From positions 1 to 25,152 of the forward strand of contig PLYX01000117.1 of the NCBI GenBank assembly GCA_003151895.1: 25,152 bases of DNA, in the 5' to 3' direction. The notes under the pieces are model-generated. The model ran no database searches, was not told the origin of the DNA, and saw nothing but the letters and a program-made list of their open reading frames with translations. Made by a program: the position numbers and the translations under genes. Shown here piece by piece: positions 8,317 to 15,427 of the stretch (position 1 is the stretch's first letter; each line of letters starts with the position of its first letter). The stretch is from Solirubrobacterales bacterium. GTDB lineage: Bacteria; Actinomycetota; Thermoleophilia; Solirubrobacterales; Solirubrobacteraceae.

Positions 8317-9837
8317 TCAATGAGCAGGTATTGGACCGGGGGTCGGCAGGGCAACGCCCGCAGCCGTCCCGACGCGTGCGCCCACGAAGTCCGGGAGCTC
8401 CAGCTCGATGCGGGCGCCGCCGTCACTCCCCGCCGTGGCAACGACCCGCCCACCGTGGGCCTCGGCGATCGCGCGCACGATCGCAAGCCCCAGGCCGGTC
8501 CCACCCGAAGCTCGATCGCGCGCCGCATCGGTGCGATGGAAACGGTCGAAGACGCGCTCACGCTGGTCGGCGTCGATGCCCGGTCCGTCGTCTTCGACCA
8601 CGAACCTGATCCACCCACCACGGAGCTCCTCGACGCGCAGGCGCACAAGTCCCTCGCCGTCAGCGGTGTGCTCGATCGCGTTGGCGACCAGGTTGCGCAG
8701 CGCTTGCGCGAGACGGTCTGGGTCGGCCCGCAGCACCCCTCCCGGCACGGGTCCAAGCTCGAAGCGGCGCATGGCGAGCAGGCTCATCCCATCCCACAGT
8801 CCACGCACGTAGTCGGGCAGGTCGATCGGCTCGATCCGCAGGAACTCGGTCTGCTCGGCCTTCGCCAGCAGCAGCAGGTCATCCACGAGACGAGTGATGC
8901 GAGCGATCTCTGCTTGCACGAGCCGCTCGACGCGTCGCACCTCCTGCTCGGAGGGCGTGGCTTGCGCCGCGAGGACCTCCAGTTGGCCACGGATCACCGT
9001 CAACGGCGTGCGCAGCTCGTGCGACGCGTCGGCCACGAACGCGCGCTGACCGGCGAACGCCTCGGTCAGCCGATCGAGCATGTGGTTGAACGCGTCGGCC
9101 AGCACCTGCAGCTCACCGGCCTCGCGCGAAAGGCCGTGGATGCGCGGGTGCAGGTCGCCGGCATCGACCCTCGCCGCAACGGCCGCCATACGGCGCAACG
9201 GTCGCGATATGCGCGCGCCGACCAGATAGGCCGCAACGAGCGCGCCGAGGAGCGCAAGGATGCCCGCGAGAATGAAAGCGCGCGCCACGCTCCCCTGGGC
9301 GTGGGCCACCACCGCGAGCGGCTCGCCTGCCCCGACCGTCACGCGCGGGCCACCGGGCAGCGTGAAGGTCCGCTCGAGCAGCCGCAGATCGCCGATGTCG
9401 GGGAGGGTGAGCGTTGAGTAACCCTCGTGAACTGTCAGCAGCTTTGCGGCCAGCTGGTTCTCAAGGGTCTGCTCGACGGGCGTCTCGCCGTTGTCGACCC
9501 TCGCGCGCGTGAAGAGCTCGGGGCGATTGGTGCTCGTGCGGGCGCCCGGCACGATCGCAAACAGCAACGTCGAACTCGCGCTGAACGGCTGCCCGCGAAT
9601 GTAGCGCGTGGCCCGCTGCGCCAGCCGCTTGGGCTGGCGGTCATCCGAGGAGATCAGCACCTGTGAGAGCTCGCTCTCGTCGCCGGCGATCTCCCGATCG
9701 ATCTGATGGCGCAGCTCGCTTCCGGTGCCGCGGTACACGACCACGAACGTGACGGCCGAGGAGGCGAGGACGACAAATGCCACCCAGGCGCCCAGGCGCC
9801 AGCGCAACCCGCCTGGGACTAGGCCCTTAGCTCCCAT
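8317..9837 (-). CDS. Sensor histidine kinase (HisKA/HATPase_c, HAMP)
   Basis: A 506-residue membrane kinase. A first membrane segment lies at about 13-35 (WVAFVVLASSAVTFVVVY), an extracytoplasmic sensor region of about 150 residues follows, and a second membrane segment (FILAGILALLGALVAAYLVG) leads into a HAMP linker (ISRPLRRMAAVAARVDAGDL). The H-box is VADASHELRTPLTVIRGQ, followed by N-box LRNLVANAIEHTADG, G1 DDGPGID, F-box FDRFHRTD and G2 GGTGLGLAIV, so kinase and ATP-binding parts look complete. ATG 9837 lies inside the 3' end of the response regulator gene (11-base overlap), so the two are translationally coupled. The sensor region matches no ligand-binding family I recognise. Being divergent from a redox cluster, it may sense redox or respiratory state; this is inference. 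Confidence 0.92.
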   Translation of the reverse strand: MGAKGLVPGGLRWRLGAWVAFVVLASSAVTFVVVYRGTGSELRHQIDREIAGDESELSQVLISSDDRQPKRLAQRATRYIRGQPFSASSTLLFAIVPGARTSTNRPELFTRARVDNGETPVEQTLENQLAAKLLTVHEGYSTLTLPDIGDLRLLERTFTLPGGPRVTVGAGEPLAVVAHAQGSVARAFILAGILALLGALVAAYLVGARISRPLRRMAAVAARVDAGDLHPRIHGLSREAGELQVLADAFNHMLDRLTEAFAGQRAFVADASHELRTPLTVIRGQLEVLAAQATPSEQEVRRVERLVQAEIARITRLVDDLLLLAKAEQTEFLRIEPIDLPDYVRGLWDGMSLLAMRRFELGPVPGGVLRADPDRLAQALRNLVANAIEHTADGEGLVRLRVEELRGGWIRFVVEDDGPGIDADQRERVFDRFHRTDAARDRASGGTGLGLAIVRAIAEAHGGRVVATAGSDGGARIELELPDFVGARVGTAAGVALPTPGPIPAH

Positions 9838-10546
9838 CGCCGAGTCGGTAGCCGACCCTGCGCACTGTGAAGATCGGAGCCGGACTGTCGGGACGGCCGA
9901 GCTTGCGCCGCAGGTAGCCGACGTAGACGTCGACGACGTTGGTTGCCGGGTCGTGCTGATAGCCCCACACGGCACTCAAAATCTGCTCGCGCGAGAGCAC
10001 CTGTCCGCGATGGCTCATCAGGTACACGAGCAGCTCGAACTCGGTGGTCGACAGCGCCACCGAGTTGCCTGCGCGACGCACCTTGCGCGTCAACAGGTTC
10101 ACCTCGATGTCGGCGCTCTGTAGCGTTGTGGTGGAGGTCTGCGCCGCGACCCGCAGTTGCGCACGCACGCGCGCCAGCAGCTCGGCAAGTGAGAAGGGCT
10201 TCACCAGATAGTCGACGGCGCCCGCATCCAAGCCCGCGACGCGATCCTCGATCTCCCCGCGAGCCGTGAGCACGATCACCGGCAATTCCGGCTTGACATC
10301 ACGCAGCTTGGCCAGCACCTCCATGCCACCGATCCCCGGAAGCATCAGATCGAGCACGACCATGTCGAAGCTCTCGCGCAACGCTCGCCGCTCGCCCTCG
10401 GCGCCGTCGAGCGCCGCCTCCACGACGAATCCCTCCGCCTGCAGTCCCCGCTTTAGGAAGTCGACGATGCCCGGCTCGTCCTCCACCAGCAGGATCGACG
10501 GCGCAAGCGCCGGGTCGTGCGCGGCCGGCTCGGCTAGATCGGGCAT
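9827..10546 (-). CDS. OmpR/PhoB-family response regulator
   Basis: A 239-residue transcription factor. The receiver domain has acidic residues E22/D23/E24, phospho-acceptor D66 in MVVLDLMLPGIGG, switch Thr in IVLTARGE and Lys in DYLVKPFS. The C-terminal winged helix is of the OmpR type (VALSTTEFELLVYLMSHRG, then VWGYQHDPATNVVDVYVGYL and VRRVGYRLGD). ATG 10546 is preferred because TATCCT lies six bases upstream, fitting leaderless transcription. A GTG at 10588 in the same frame lies inside the tandem repeat upstream and is probably not used. The cognate kinase follows with an 11-base overlap. The upstream 23-bp repeats may be its own binding sites, and the divergent cytochrome gene its target. 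Confidence 0.9.
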   Translation of the reverse strand: MPDLAEPAAHDPALAPSILLVEDEPGIVDFLKRGLQAEGFVVEAALDGAEGERRALRESFDMVVLDLMLPGIGGMEVLAKLRDVKPELPVIVLTARGEIEDRVAGLDAGAVDYLVKPFSLAELLARVRAQLRVAAQTSTTTLQSADIEVNLLTRKVRRAGNSVALSTTEFELLVYLMSHRGQVLSREQILSAVWGYQHDPATNVVDVYVGYLRRKLGRPDSPAPIFTVRRVGYRLGDGS

Positions 10547-10552
10547 CAGACC

Positions 10553-10558
10553 AGGATA
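10553..10558 (-). promoter_or_regulatory. -10 element for the OmpR-type regulator gene
   Basis: On the minus strand TATCCT precedes ATG 10546 by six bases, so the message would be leaderless. The tandem repeats begin about 20 bases further upstream, over the -35 region. Confidence 0.5.
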
Positions 10559-10577
10559 GTTCTCTCGCGGGCGGACT

Positions 10578-10635
10578 CCGCAGGTCACGTGTCATGAGCG
10601 CCGCAGGTCACGTGTCATGAGCGGTGTCATGAGCG
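10578..10635. repeat. 23-bp tandem repeat with partial third copy; candidate operator
   Basis: Two perfect adjacent 23-bp copies (10578-10600 and 10601-10623), each containing GGTCACGTGTCATGAGCG, are followed by a 12-base partial copy (GTGTCATGAGCG, 10624-10635). Each contains the palindrome CACGTG. Spacing of 23 bp is close to two helical turns, so a protein would bind all copies on one face of the helix. The array lies upstream of the response regulator -10, between it and the divergent cytochrome gene, as expected for OmpR-family direct-repeat sites. The repeat is directly visible; the operator role is inferred. Confidence 0.75.
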
Positions 10636-10867
10636 CCCGCCACCGACGCTTCGATACGGCCACTCGTTTCGATGACTTTTCTCATCATTCTGTTACCGAA
10701 CCCTTAGCAACGAAGCACACACTCCATCCATGACCGCCGACCAGCAGACCCCCGTCCGGGGCGGCCTCCGGCGTCAGCTCACGCCCCTCACCCACGGCGA
10801 GCCCGAGCTACGCTGCAAGGGCGGCCGGAGCGGACCTGCGGACGGACGCCTGACCGGCGGAGGGACG
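10636..10867. promoter_or_regulatory. Non-coding regulatory region upstream of the redox cluster
   Basis: No gene is supported here. The stretch 10660-10720 is less GC-rich than the surroundings and holds an inverted repeat GATGA-6-TCATC (10671-10686), which could be part of the promoter or an operator. I see no clear -35/-10 pair for the rightward gene. An in-frame ATG at 10730 would extend the cytochrome protein by 46 residues but lacks a ribosome site. Confidence 0.4.
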
Positions 10868-11452
10868 ATGGGCAACGAGCGCCTCACGGCGGCCACGGGG
10901 ATCCTCCTGGTGGTACTGCTTGCGGTTATCGGCGTGACGCTGCTGCGTCTGAGATCGCTGATCTCCGTCCACCTGTTCATCGGGCTGGTGCTGATCCCGC
11001 CGGTTGCCCTGAAGATGGCAAGCACCGGCTACCGGTTCATGCGCTACTACACCTCAGACCCCGTCTATCGAGAGAGGGGGGCGCCACCGACCGCGCTGCG
11101 CCTGAGCGCCCCTATCGTGGTGGCCTCGAGTGTCGCGGTGCTCGCCACCGGCGTCGCTCTGCTGTTGGTCGGACCTGACTCTGCGGGCATCCTGCGAGGG
11201 CTCCACAAGGCGAGCTTCATCGTGTGGGTCGCGTTCATGGCACTCCACGTTCTTGGCCATCTCCCAGACATCCAAAAGGCATTCCTCACCAGACGCGAAG
11301 GACACGTCGAGTACAACCACCTCGCCGCGGGACGCGCCGGACGGATCATCTCGCTTGCCGGAGTGCTCCTCGCCGGTGTGGTGCTGGCGATCCTGCTTAT
11401 CCCCCACTTCGGATCCTGGTCGCACTTCGAGGCTTTCCGCCGTCACCACTAG
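10868..11452 (+). CDS. Cytochrome b-like four-helix membrane protein
   Basis: A 194-residue membrane protein with about four hydrophobic helices (LTAATGILLVVLLAVIGVTL; VHLFIGLVLIPPVALKMA; IVVASSVAVLATGVALLLVG; FIVWVAFMALHVLGHL) plus a C-terminal one (ISLAGVLLAGVVLAILLIP). Histidines H35, H113, H127 and H131 fall in or at the ends of helices and could bind heme, as in small b-type cytochromes or DUF4405-like proteins. No exact family is recognised. ATG 10868 has GGAGGG close upstream and is chosen over ATG 10730. It is divergent from the two-component genes and is the first gene of the redox cluster, although 190 bases separate it from the next gene. Electron-transfer function is inferred from the His pattern and neighbours. 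Confidence 0.75.
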   Translation: MGNERLTAATGILLVVLLAVIGVTLLRLRSLISVHLFIGLVLIPPVALKMASTGYRFMRYYTSDPVYRERGAPPTALRLSAPIVVASSVAVLATGVALLLVGPDSAGILRGLHKASFIVWVAFMALHVLGHLPDIQKAFLTRREGHVEYNHLAAGRAGRIISLAGVLLAGVVLAILLIPHFGSWSHFEAFRRHH

Positions 11453-11642
11453 TCAAGTCAGCCACCCATCGACACGCAACGACGCTTGCACAAACGCCCA
11501 GATGTGAATCATCTCATCGACCTATCGCAGCGGATCTTGTATGTGAATGTCGAAGGTCCCACTTGCCGCGGCCGGGCGCGCGGCGCACGTGCAGCCGCGA
11601 AAGACAGTCCTCCAACCCAGCGCACCACACCGAGGTAGAGCA
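11453..11642. other. Intergenic region within the redox cluster
   Basis: 190 bases without a supported gene. TTGCAC (11490s) followed by 17 bases and TCATCT is a weak promoter-like pair, and the octamer ATGTGAAT occurs twice. The end carries the ribosome site GAGGTAGAG for the next gene. A second promoter for the downstream five genes is possible here. Confidence 0.3.
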
Positions 11643-12080
11643 ATGCCAAGCAGACCGACAAACGCCAGAGACGCAGCCCTGCGCAGACTGGGCCGTACCA
11701 ACCGCTGGTTGGTGGCGGGCTCTGTGGCGCTCACCGGCGTGTTCTCCGAGGTCGCTGCCAGCGCCTTCCCCGGCAAAACCGTCAAAGCATCGGATGCGAC
11801 CGGGTCGCGCTCGAGCGCCGGCCACAGCTCCAAGGGGTCCTCCGGCTCCTCAGGATCGATTCAGCCGCCGGTGCAGGTGCCACAGGGGACCGCCACCCCG
11901 GAACCGGCGCCCTCGCAGGAATCCGCACCGTCCCAGGAATCCGCTCCCTCGCAGGAATCGGCACCGACACAGGAATCGGCGCCCGCGCAAGAATCCGCAC
12001 CGTCCCAGGAATCCGCTCCCTCGCAGGAATCGCCCCCGGTGCAGGAATCGGCCCCGCCAGTCGTGTCCGGTGGATCGTGA
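11643..12080 (+). CDS. Membrane-anchored Ser/Gln/Glu/Pro repeat protein of the redox cluster
   Basis: A 145-residue protein with a basic N-terminus, one hydrophobic segment at about 22-42 (WLVAGSVALTGVFSEVAA), a Ser/Gly-rich stretch and then eight tandem hexapeptides of the type SQESAP before a short VVSGGS tail. It probably has its C-terminus outside the cell, as a disordered acidic stalk. There are no Cys, no CXXCH and no FMN_bind-like S/T-G-A-T flavinylation motif; SDATGS near residue 50 is the only faint resemblance. ATG 11643 follows GAGGTAGAG. The stop overlaps the ApbE start (GTGA), so it is translated together with the flavin transferase. Function unknown; a spacer or scaffold for the electron-transfer proteins is one possibility. 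Confidence 0.75.
   Translation: MPSRPTNARDAALRRLGRTNRWLVAGSVALTGVFSEVAASAFPGKTVKASDATGSRSSAGHSSKGSSGSSGSIQPPVQVPQGTATPEPAPSQESAPSQESAPSQESAPTQESAPAQESAPSQESAPSQESPPVQESAPPVVSGGS
11911..12056 (+). repeat. 18-bp tandem repeat array, eight units
   Basis: Eight imperfect 18-bp units around CAGGAATC encode the SQESAP-type hexapeptides. Third-position variation (TCC/TCG, GCA/GCT) shows the array is not freshly duplicated, though copies one to three and six to seven are nearly identical. Confidence 0.9.
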
Positions 12081-13033
12081 CGACGATGACCGCCGGGATC
12101 GCACGCGCAAGCTGGCAGGCGCTCGGCACGAGCGTCGAGCTCGTGCTCAGCGACAGCTCCGCGTTGGCGCAGGCGCGCGCGATCGTCGAGCGCCAGCTGG
12201 ATGAGATCGACCGGGCGTGCAGCCGCTTCCGCGAGGATTCCGAGCTCACGCGCGTGAACGCATGCGCGGGGCGCACCGTTCGCGTGGACCCGCTGCTGAT
12301 TGAGGCGATCGAGGTCGCTCTGCGCGCGGCCGAGTTGACCGGCGGCGACGTCGATCCGACGGTCGGAGCCGCGCTCGAGCTGGCGGGCTACGACCGCGAT
12401 TGGCAATTGCTCGAGCGGCCGGACAGCGAGTTCTCCGATACGGCGCCGCGCGTGATCGCGACCGTGCGATCGGGATGGGAGGCGGTCGAGCTCGACCGCG
12501 ACCGCGCCACGCTCAGGATTCCGGTTGGCGTGAAGCTCGACCTCGGGGCGACCGCCAAGGCATGGGCCGCCGATCGCTCGAGTCGCGCCGTCCACGACGC
12601 AACCGGATGCGGGGTGCTCGTGAGCCTTGGAGGCGACATCTCAACGGCTGGGCCGAGCCCCGCGCCGGGCTGGCGCATCCACGTCACCGACGACCATCGC
12701 AGCGCACCCGACGCCCCCGGCCAGACGATCTCGATCGCCGCTGGAGGCATTGCCACCTCGAGCACCACCGTCCGGCGTTGGCGCCACGACGGACGCACGA
12801 TGCATCACATCATCGACCCCTCAACGGGAGGGCCGGTGGTAGACGTCTGGCGCACCGTGAGTGTCGCGGCGATCGACTGCGTCGACGCGAACATCGCTGC
12901 CACAGCGGCGATCGTGCGCGGCTCGCGAGCCCCCGAATGGCTTGCCGGACTCAGGCTTCCGGCACGACTTGTCGGCCGTGACGGCGATGTGCTGACCGTG
13001 GGATCGTGGCCGCGGGAGGGAGAGGCGCTGTGA
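12077..13033 (+). CDS. apbE: FAD:protein FMN transferase (ApbE family)
   Basis: A 318-residue ApbE-like enzyme, which covalently attaches FMN from FAD to Thr/Ser of target flavoproteins using Mg. Family motifs are visible: FREDSELTRVN near the N-terminus, DLGATAKAWAAD from Asp155 (family DLGGIAKG), VSLGGDIS, HHIIDPSTGGPV from His243 and DCVDANIAATAAIV, which holds the metal-binding Asp/Thr. The usual lipoprotein or Tat signal of periplasmic ApbE is absent: the protein starts directly at the T-ApbE fold (ASWQALGTSVELVLSD). It may therefore act in the cytoplasm. GTG 12077 overlaps the upstream stop (GTGA), and its own stop overlaps the next gene. No recognisable FMN_bind acceptor is encoded in the window, so the target is open. 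Confidence 0.9.
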   Translation: MTTMTAGIARASWQALGTSVELVLSDSSALAQARAIVERQLDEIDRACSRFREDSELTRVNACAGRTVRVDPLLIEAIEVALRAAELTGGDVDPTVGAALELAGYDRDWQLLERPDSEFSDTAPRVIATVRSGWEAVELDRDRATLRIPVGVKLDLGATAKAWAADRSSRAVHDATGCGVLVSLGGDISTAGPSPAPGWRIHVTDDHRSAPDAPGQTISIAAGGIATSSTTVRRWRHDGRTMHHIIDPSTGGPVVDVWRTVSVAAIDCVDANIAATAAIVRGSRAPEWLAGLRLPARLVGRDGDVLTVGSWPREGEAL

Positions 13034-13758
13034 GCACGACGATCGCGGCGGCGGGGCCGAGCGCCTACTGGTATCTGACCCGCTCGAGCGGCGCCGTGGC
13101 GCTCGTCCTGTTGACGCTCACGCTCGTGCTCGGCGTCGTGGACGTGCGACGTTGGAGCACCGAGACCTGGCCGCGCTTCGTGGTGGACTCACTGCACCGC
13201 AACGTGTCACTGCTGGCGCTTGCGTTCCTCGGACTGCACATCCTCACCGCGGTCCTGGACAGCTTCGCGCCCATCTCGTTGATCAATGCGGTGATCCCGT
13301 TCACGGGCTCCTACCGGCCGTTCTGGCTCGGACTGGGCGCCCTCTCCTTCGACCTCATGCTCGCCGTGATCATTACTAGCCTGCTGCGCCGCCGGATGGG
13401 TCATGCGACCTGGCGCGCTGTCCACTGGCTCGCCTATGCGAGCTGGCCGATCGCCCTGCTGCACGGCTTTGGCACGGGTAGCGATGTGAAAAGCACATGG
13501 ATGCTGGCGATCAGCATCAGTTGCCTGGTGGCTGCCATCGCAGCGGTGCTCGTGCGCATCGCTGCGGGCTGGCCAGACCAGCTCGCTCGCCGCAGCGCGG
13601 CTCTCGGCGGAGCGGGGATCTTCACGCTCGGCCTGATCCTGTGGCTCCCGAGCGGGCCGCTCGGCAAAGAATGGGCACGTCGCTCCGGCACACCCTCCTC
13701 ACTGCTCGGCCACTCCACAAGCCACTCCTCCGCAAACTCCACAGAAGCGAGTCGATGA
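13030..13758 (+). CDS. Ferric reductase-like transmembrane heme protein
   Basis: A 242-residue protein with about six membrane helices and the bis-histidine pattern of ferric reductase/NOX/MsrQ-type domains: H56 and H70 (LHRNVSLLALAFLGLH, 14 apart) in one helix, H132 and H145 (HWLAYASWPIALLHG, 13 apart) in another. Two stacked hemes across the membrane would fit. There is no C-terminal FAD/NAD-binding domain, so electrons must come from a partner; the downstream NuoF-like protein and ferredoxin are candidates. GTG 13030 overlaps the ApbE stop and is preceded by GGGAGGGAGAGG. The stop overlaps the next ATG (ATGA). Direction of electron flow cannot be read from the sequence. Confidence 0.87.
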   Translation: MSTTIAAAGPSAYWYLTRSSGAVALVLLTLTLVLGVVDVRRWSTETWPRFVVDSLHRNVSLLALAFLGLHILTAVLDSFAPISLINAVIPFTGSYRPFWLGLGALSFDLMLAVIITSLLRRRMGHATWRAVHWLAYASWPIALLHGFGTGSDVKSTWMLAISISCLVAAIAAVLVRIAAGWPDQLARRSAALGGAGIFTLGLILWLPSGPLGKEWARRSGTPSSLLGHSTSHSSANSTEASR

Positions 13759-15104
13759 CCATGAGTAGGCACGCCACAATCCCCGAGCTCGAGCCGACGA
13801 TGAGCGAGCACGCCCCGAGCTCCGGACTTCCGCGCCTGCTCGAAGGGGTGCCCGCGCAGGGCGCGATGACGTTGCAGGCACATCTCGACACGCACGGCGA
13901 GCTGCCCTCGGCACGCAGGCGCGACCAGCGCGGAGCGACGGCGCTGATCGATCAGATCGAACAGGCCGGCCTCGGCGGCCGCGGCGGCGCGGCGTTCCCG
14001 ACGGCCAAGAAGATGCGCACGGTCGCCGCCGGTCGCGGTAAGCCGATCGTCGTGGTGAACGCCACCGAGGGTGAGCCTGCGAGCCTGAAGGACCGCACGC
14101 TGCTCGAGACGCTCCCCCACCTCGTGCTCGATGGCGCAGCGCTCGCCGCGCGCGCGATCGGCGCCGACGAAGCGATCCTGTGCGTATGCGAGTCCGCCGG
14201 CGTCGGACTGGAACACTCGGCCCGCGCGATCAGCGAACGCGAACGGCTGCCCGGCCGCTGGCCGCGGATTGTGCTGAGCACCGCCCCCGAGGGCTATGTT
14301 GTCGGGCACGAGTCGGCGCTCGTCAGCCACCTGAACGGCGGGGCGCCCAAGCCGACGTTCTCGCCGCCGATGCCTTTCGAGCGCGGCGTGCGTCGCCGTC
14401 CGACGCTCGTCAACAACGCCGAGACGCTCGCTCACGTCGCATTGATCGCCAGGCACGGCCCGCGCTGGTTTCGTGAGCTCGGCCTCTCAGACCAACCGGG
14501 GTCGACGCTCGTGACGCTGACAGGCCCGCTCTCCTATCCCGGGGTGTACGAGGTCGAGTACGGGGCTTCGCTCTCCTCGCTTTTGGACGCCGCCGGCGGG
14601 ACGACGAGCCGTGTGCGTGCCGCCCTGTTCGGCGGCTACGCGGGCACATGGGTCGACGGTGGCGCGCTCCCGAGCCTCGCGCTGTCGAACGCGCACCTTG
14701 CCCCACACGGCGCCTCACTCGGCGCGGGGGTGGTGCTGCTGCTCTCCGAGGACGCCTGCCCGGTAGCCGAGACGGCGCGCGTAACGCGTTGGCTTGCGGG
14801 GCAGAGCGCGGGACAATGTGGACCGTGCGTGCACGGCCTGGATACGCTCGCCGCGACGTTCGAGCAGGTCTGCGGTGGCGCCGCTCCGAGCCATGCCACG
14901 GCCCGCGTCGAACAGCTCGCCGCGCTCGTCAGGCGGCGCGGCGCATGCAGCCACCCGGACGGCACGGCTCGTTTCGCGATGAGCGCCGTGGACGTGTTCT
15001 CCGAGGAGTTCGCCGACCATGCCCGCCACGGCGCGTGCGACGCGTGCGCGCGCCAATCCGAGCTGCCCTTGCCCGCCCGCACCCGGATCGCCACGGCCGC
15101 GTGA
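13755..15104 (+). CDS. NuoF-like NADH-binding flavoprotein (51-kDa subunit family, SLBB)
   Basis: A 449-residue relative of complex I subunit NuoF and the HoxF/formate dehydrogenase beta subunits, which take hydride from NADH to FMN and pass electrons to an iron-sulfur cluster. Visible are the FMN/NADH-binding glycine loop GLGGRGGAAFPTAKK (about 72-86), NATEGEPASLKDR (102-114), a PEGYVVGHESALVSHLNGG segment, an SLBB-like region (about 250-310) and a C-terminal cluster domain. The N3-cluster ligands are incomplete: C355, C358 and C398 are present, but the first Cys of CxxCxxC is Ala352 (SAGQCGPC). C428 and C431 near the end could substitute. No other complex I genes are present, so it probably feeds the ferredoxin or heme partners encoded beside it. 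It overlaps the upstream gene by four bases (ATGA). Confidence 0.88.
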   Translation: MTMSRHATIPELEPTMSEHAPSSGLPRLLEGVPAQGAMTLQAHLDTHGELPSARRRDQRGATALIDQIEQAGLGGRGGAAFPTAKKMRTVAAGRGKPIVVVNATEGEPASLKDRTLLETLPHLVLDGAALAARAIGADEAILCVCESAGVGLEHSARAISERERLPGRWPRIVLSTAPEGYVVGHESALVSHLNGGAPKPTFSPPMPFERGVRRRPTLVNNAETLAHVALIARHGPRWFRELGLSDQPGSTLVTLTGPLSYPGVYEVEYGASLSSLLDAAGGTTSRVRAALFGGYAGTWVDGGALPSLALSNAHLAPHGASLGAGVVLLLSEDACPVAETARVTRWLAGQSAGQCGPCVHGLDTLAATFEQVCGGAAPSHATARVEQLAALVRRRGACSHPDGTARFAMSAVDVFSEEFADHARHGACDACARQSELPLPARTRIATAA

Positions 15105-15108
15105 TCTT

Positions 15109-15321
15109 ATGAGCGAACGCCTGCGCTTGAACCCGATCGCGTGCGAGGCCCATGGCATGTGCGCGGAGCTGCTGCCCGAGCGAATCTCGCTCGACGAGTG
15201 GGGCTACCCGATTCTCGACGAGCGGCCACTGTCGCCCGACCTGGTGTCCCACGCACAGCGCGCGGCGCAGGCCTGTCCCACGTTCGCATTGCTCGTCGAG
15301 CGCGAGCGCTCCCGAGGATAG
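15109..15321 (+). CDS. Small 3Fe-4S-type ferredoxin
   Basis: A 70-residue ferredoxin with three Cys: C12, C18 and C56 in ACPT. The second Cys of a 4Fe-4S CxxCxxC motif is replaced by His15 (CEAHGMC), the arrangement found in actinobacterial single-cluster 3Fe-4S ferredoxins that often serve cytochromes P450. The core ISLDEWGYPIL matches the family's central strand. It starts four bases after the NuoF-like stop, with no strong ribosome site, so it relies on coupling. As the last gene of the cluster it is the likely mobile electron carrier for the NuoF-like protein. No P450 is present in the window. Confidence 0.85.
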   Translation: MSERLRLNPIACEAHGMCAELLPERISLDEWGYPILDERPLSPDLVSHAQRAAQACPTFALLVERERSRG

Positions 15322-15427
15322 AGTCGGTCGAAGCCCCGGATCTTTCCGCGTCGCGTACAGGACACATGATCCAGGCGCGGTCGCCGGCCCGACGCCAAAG
15401 CTGGGAATCGCTGGTACACCAACGGGC

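Noticed and set aside
10730..10867. Upstream extension of the cytochrome b-like protein
   Set aside because: No ribosome site at ATG 10730 and the extra 46 residues look unstructured; ATG 10868 has GGAGGG close upstream.
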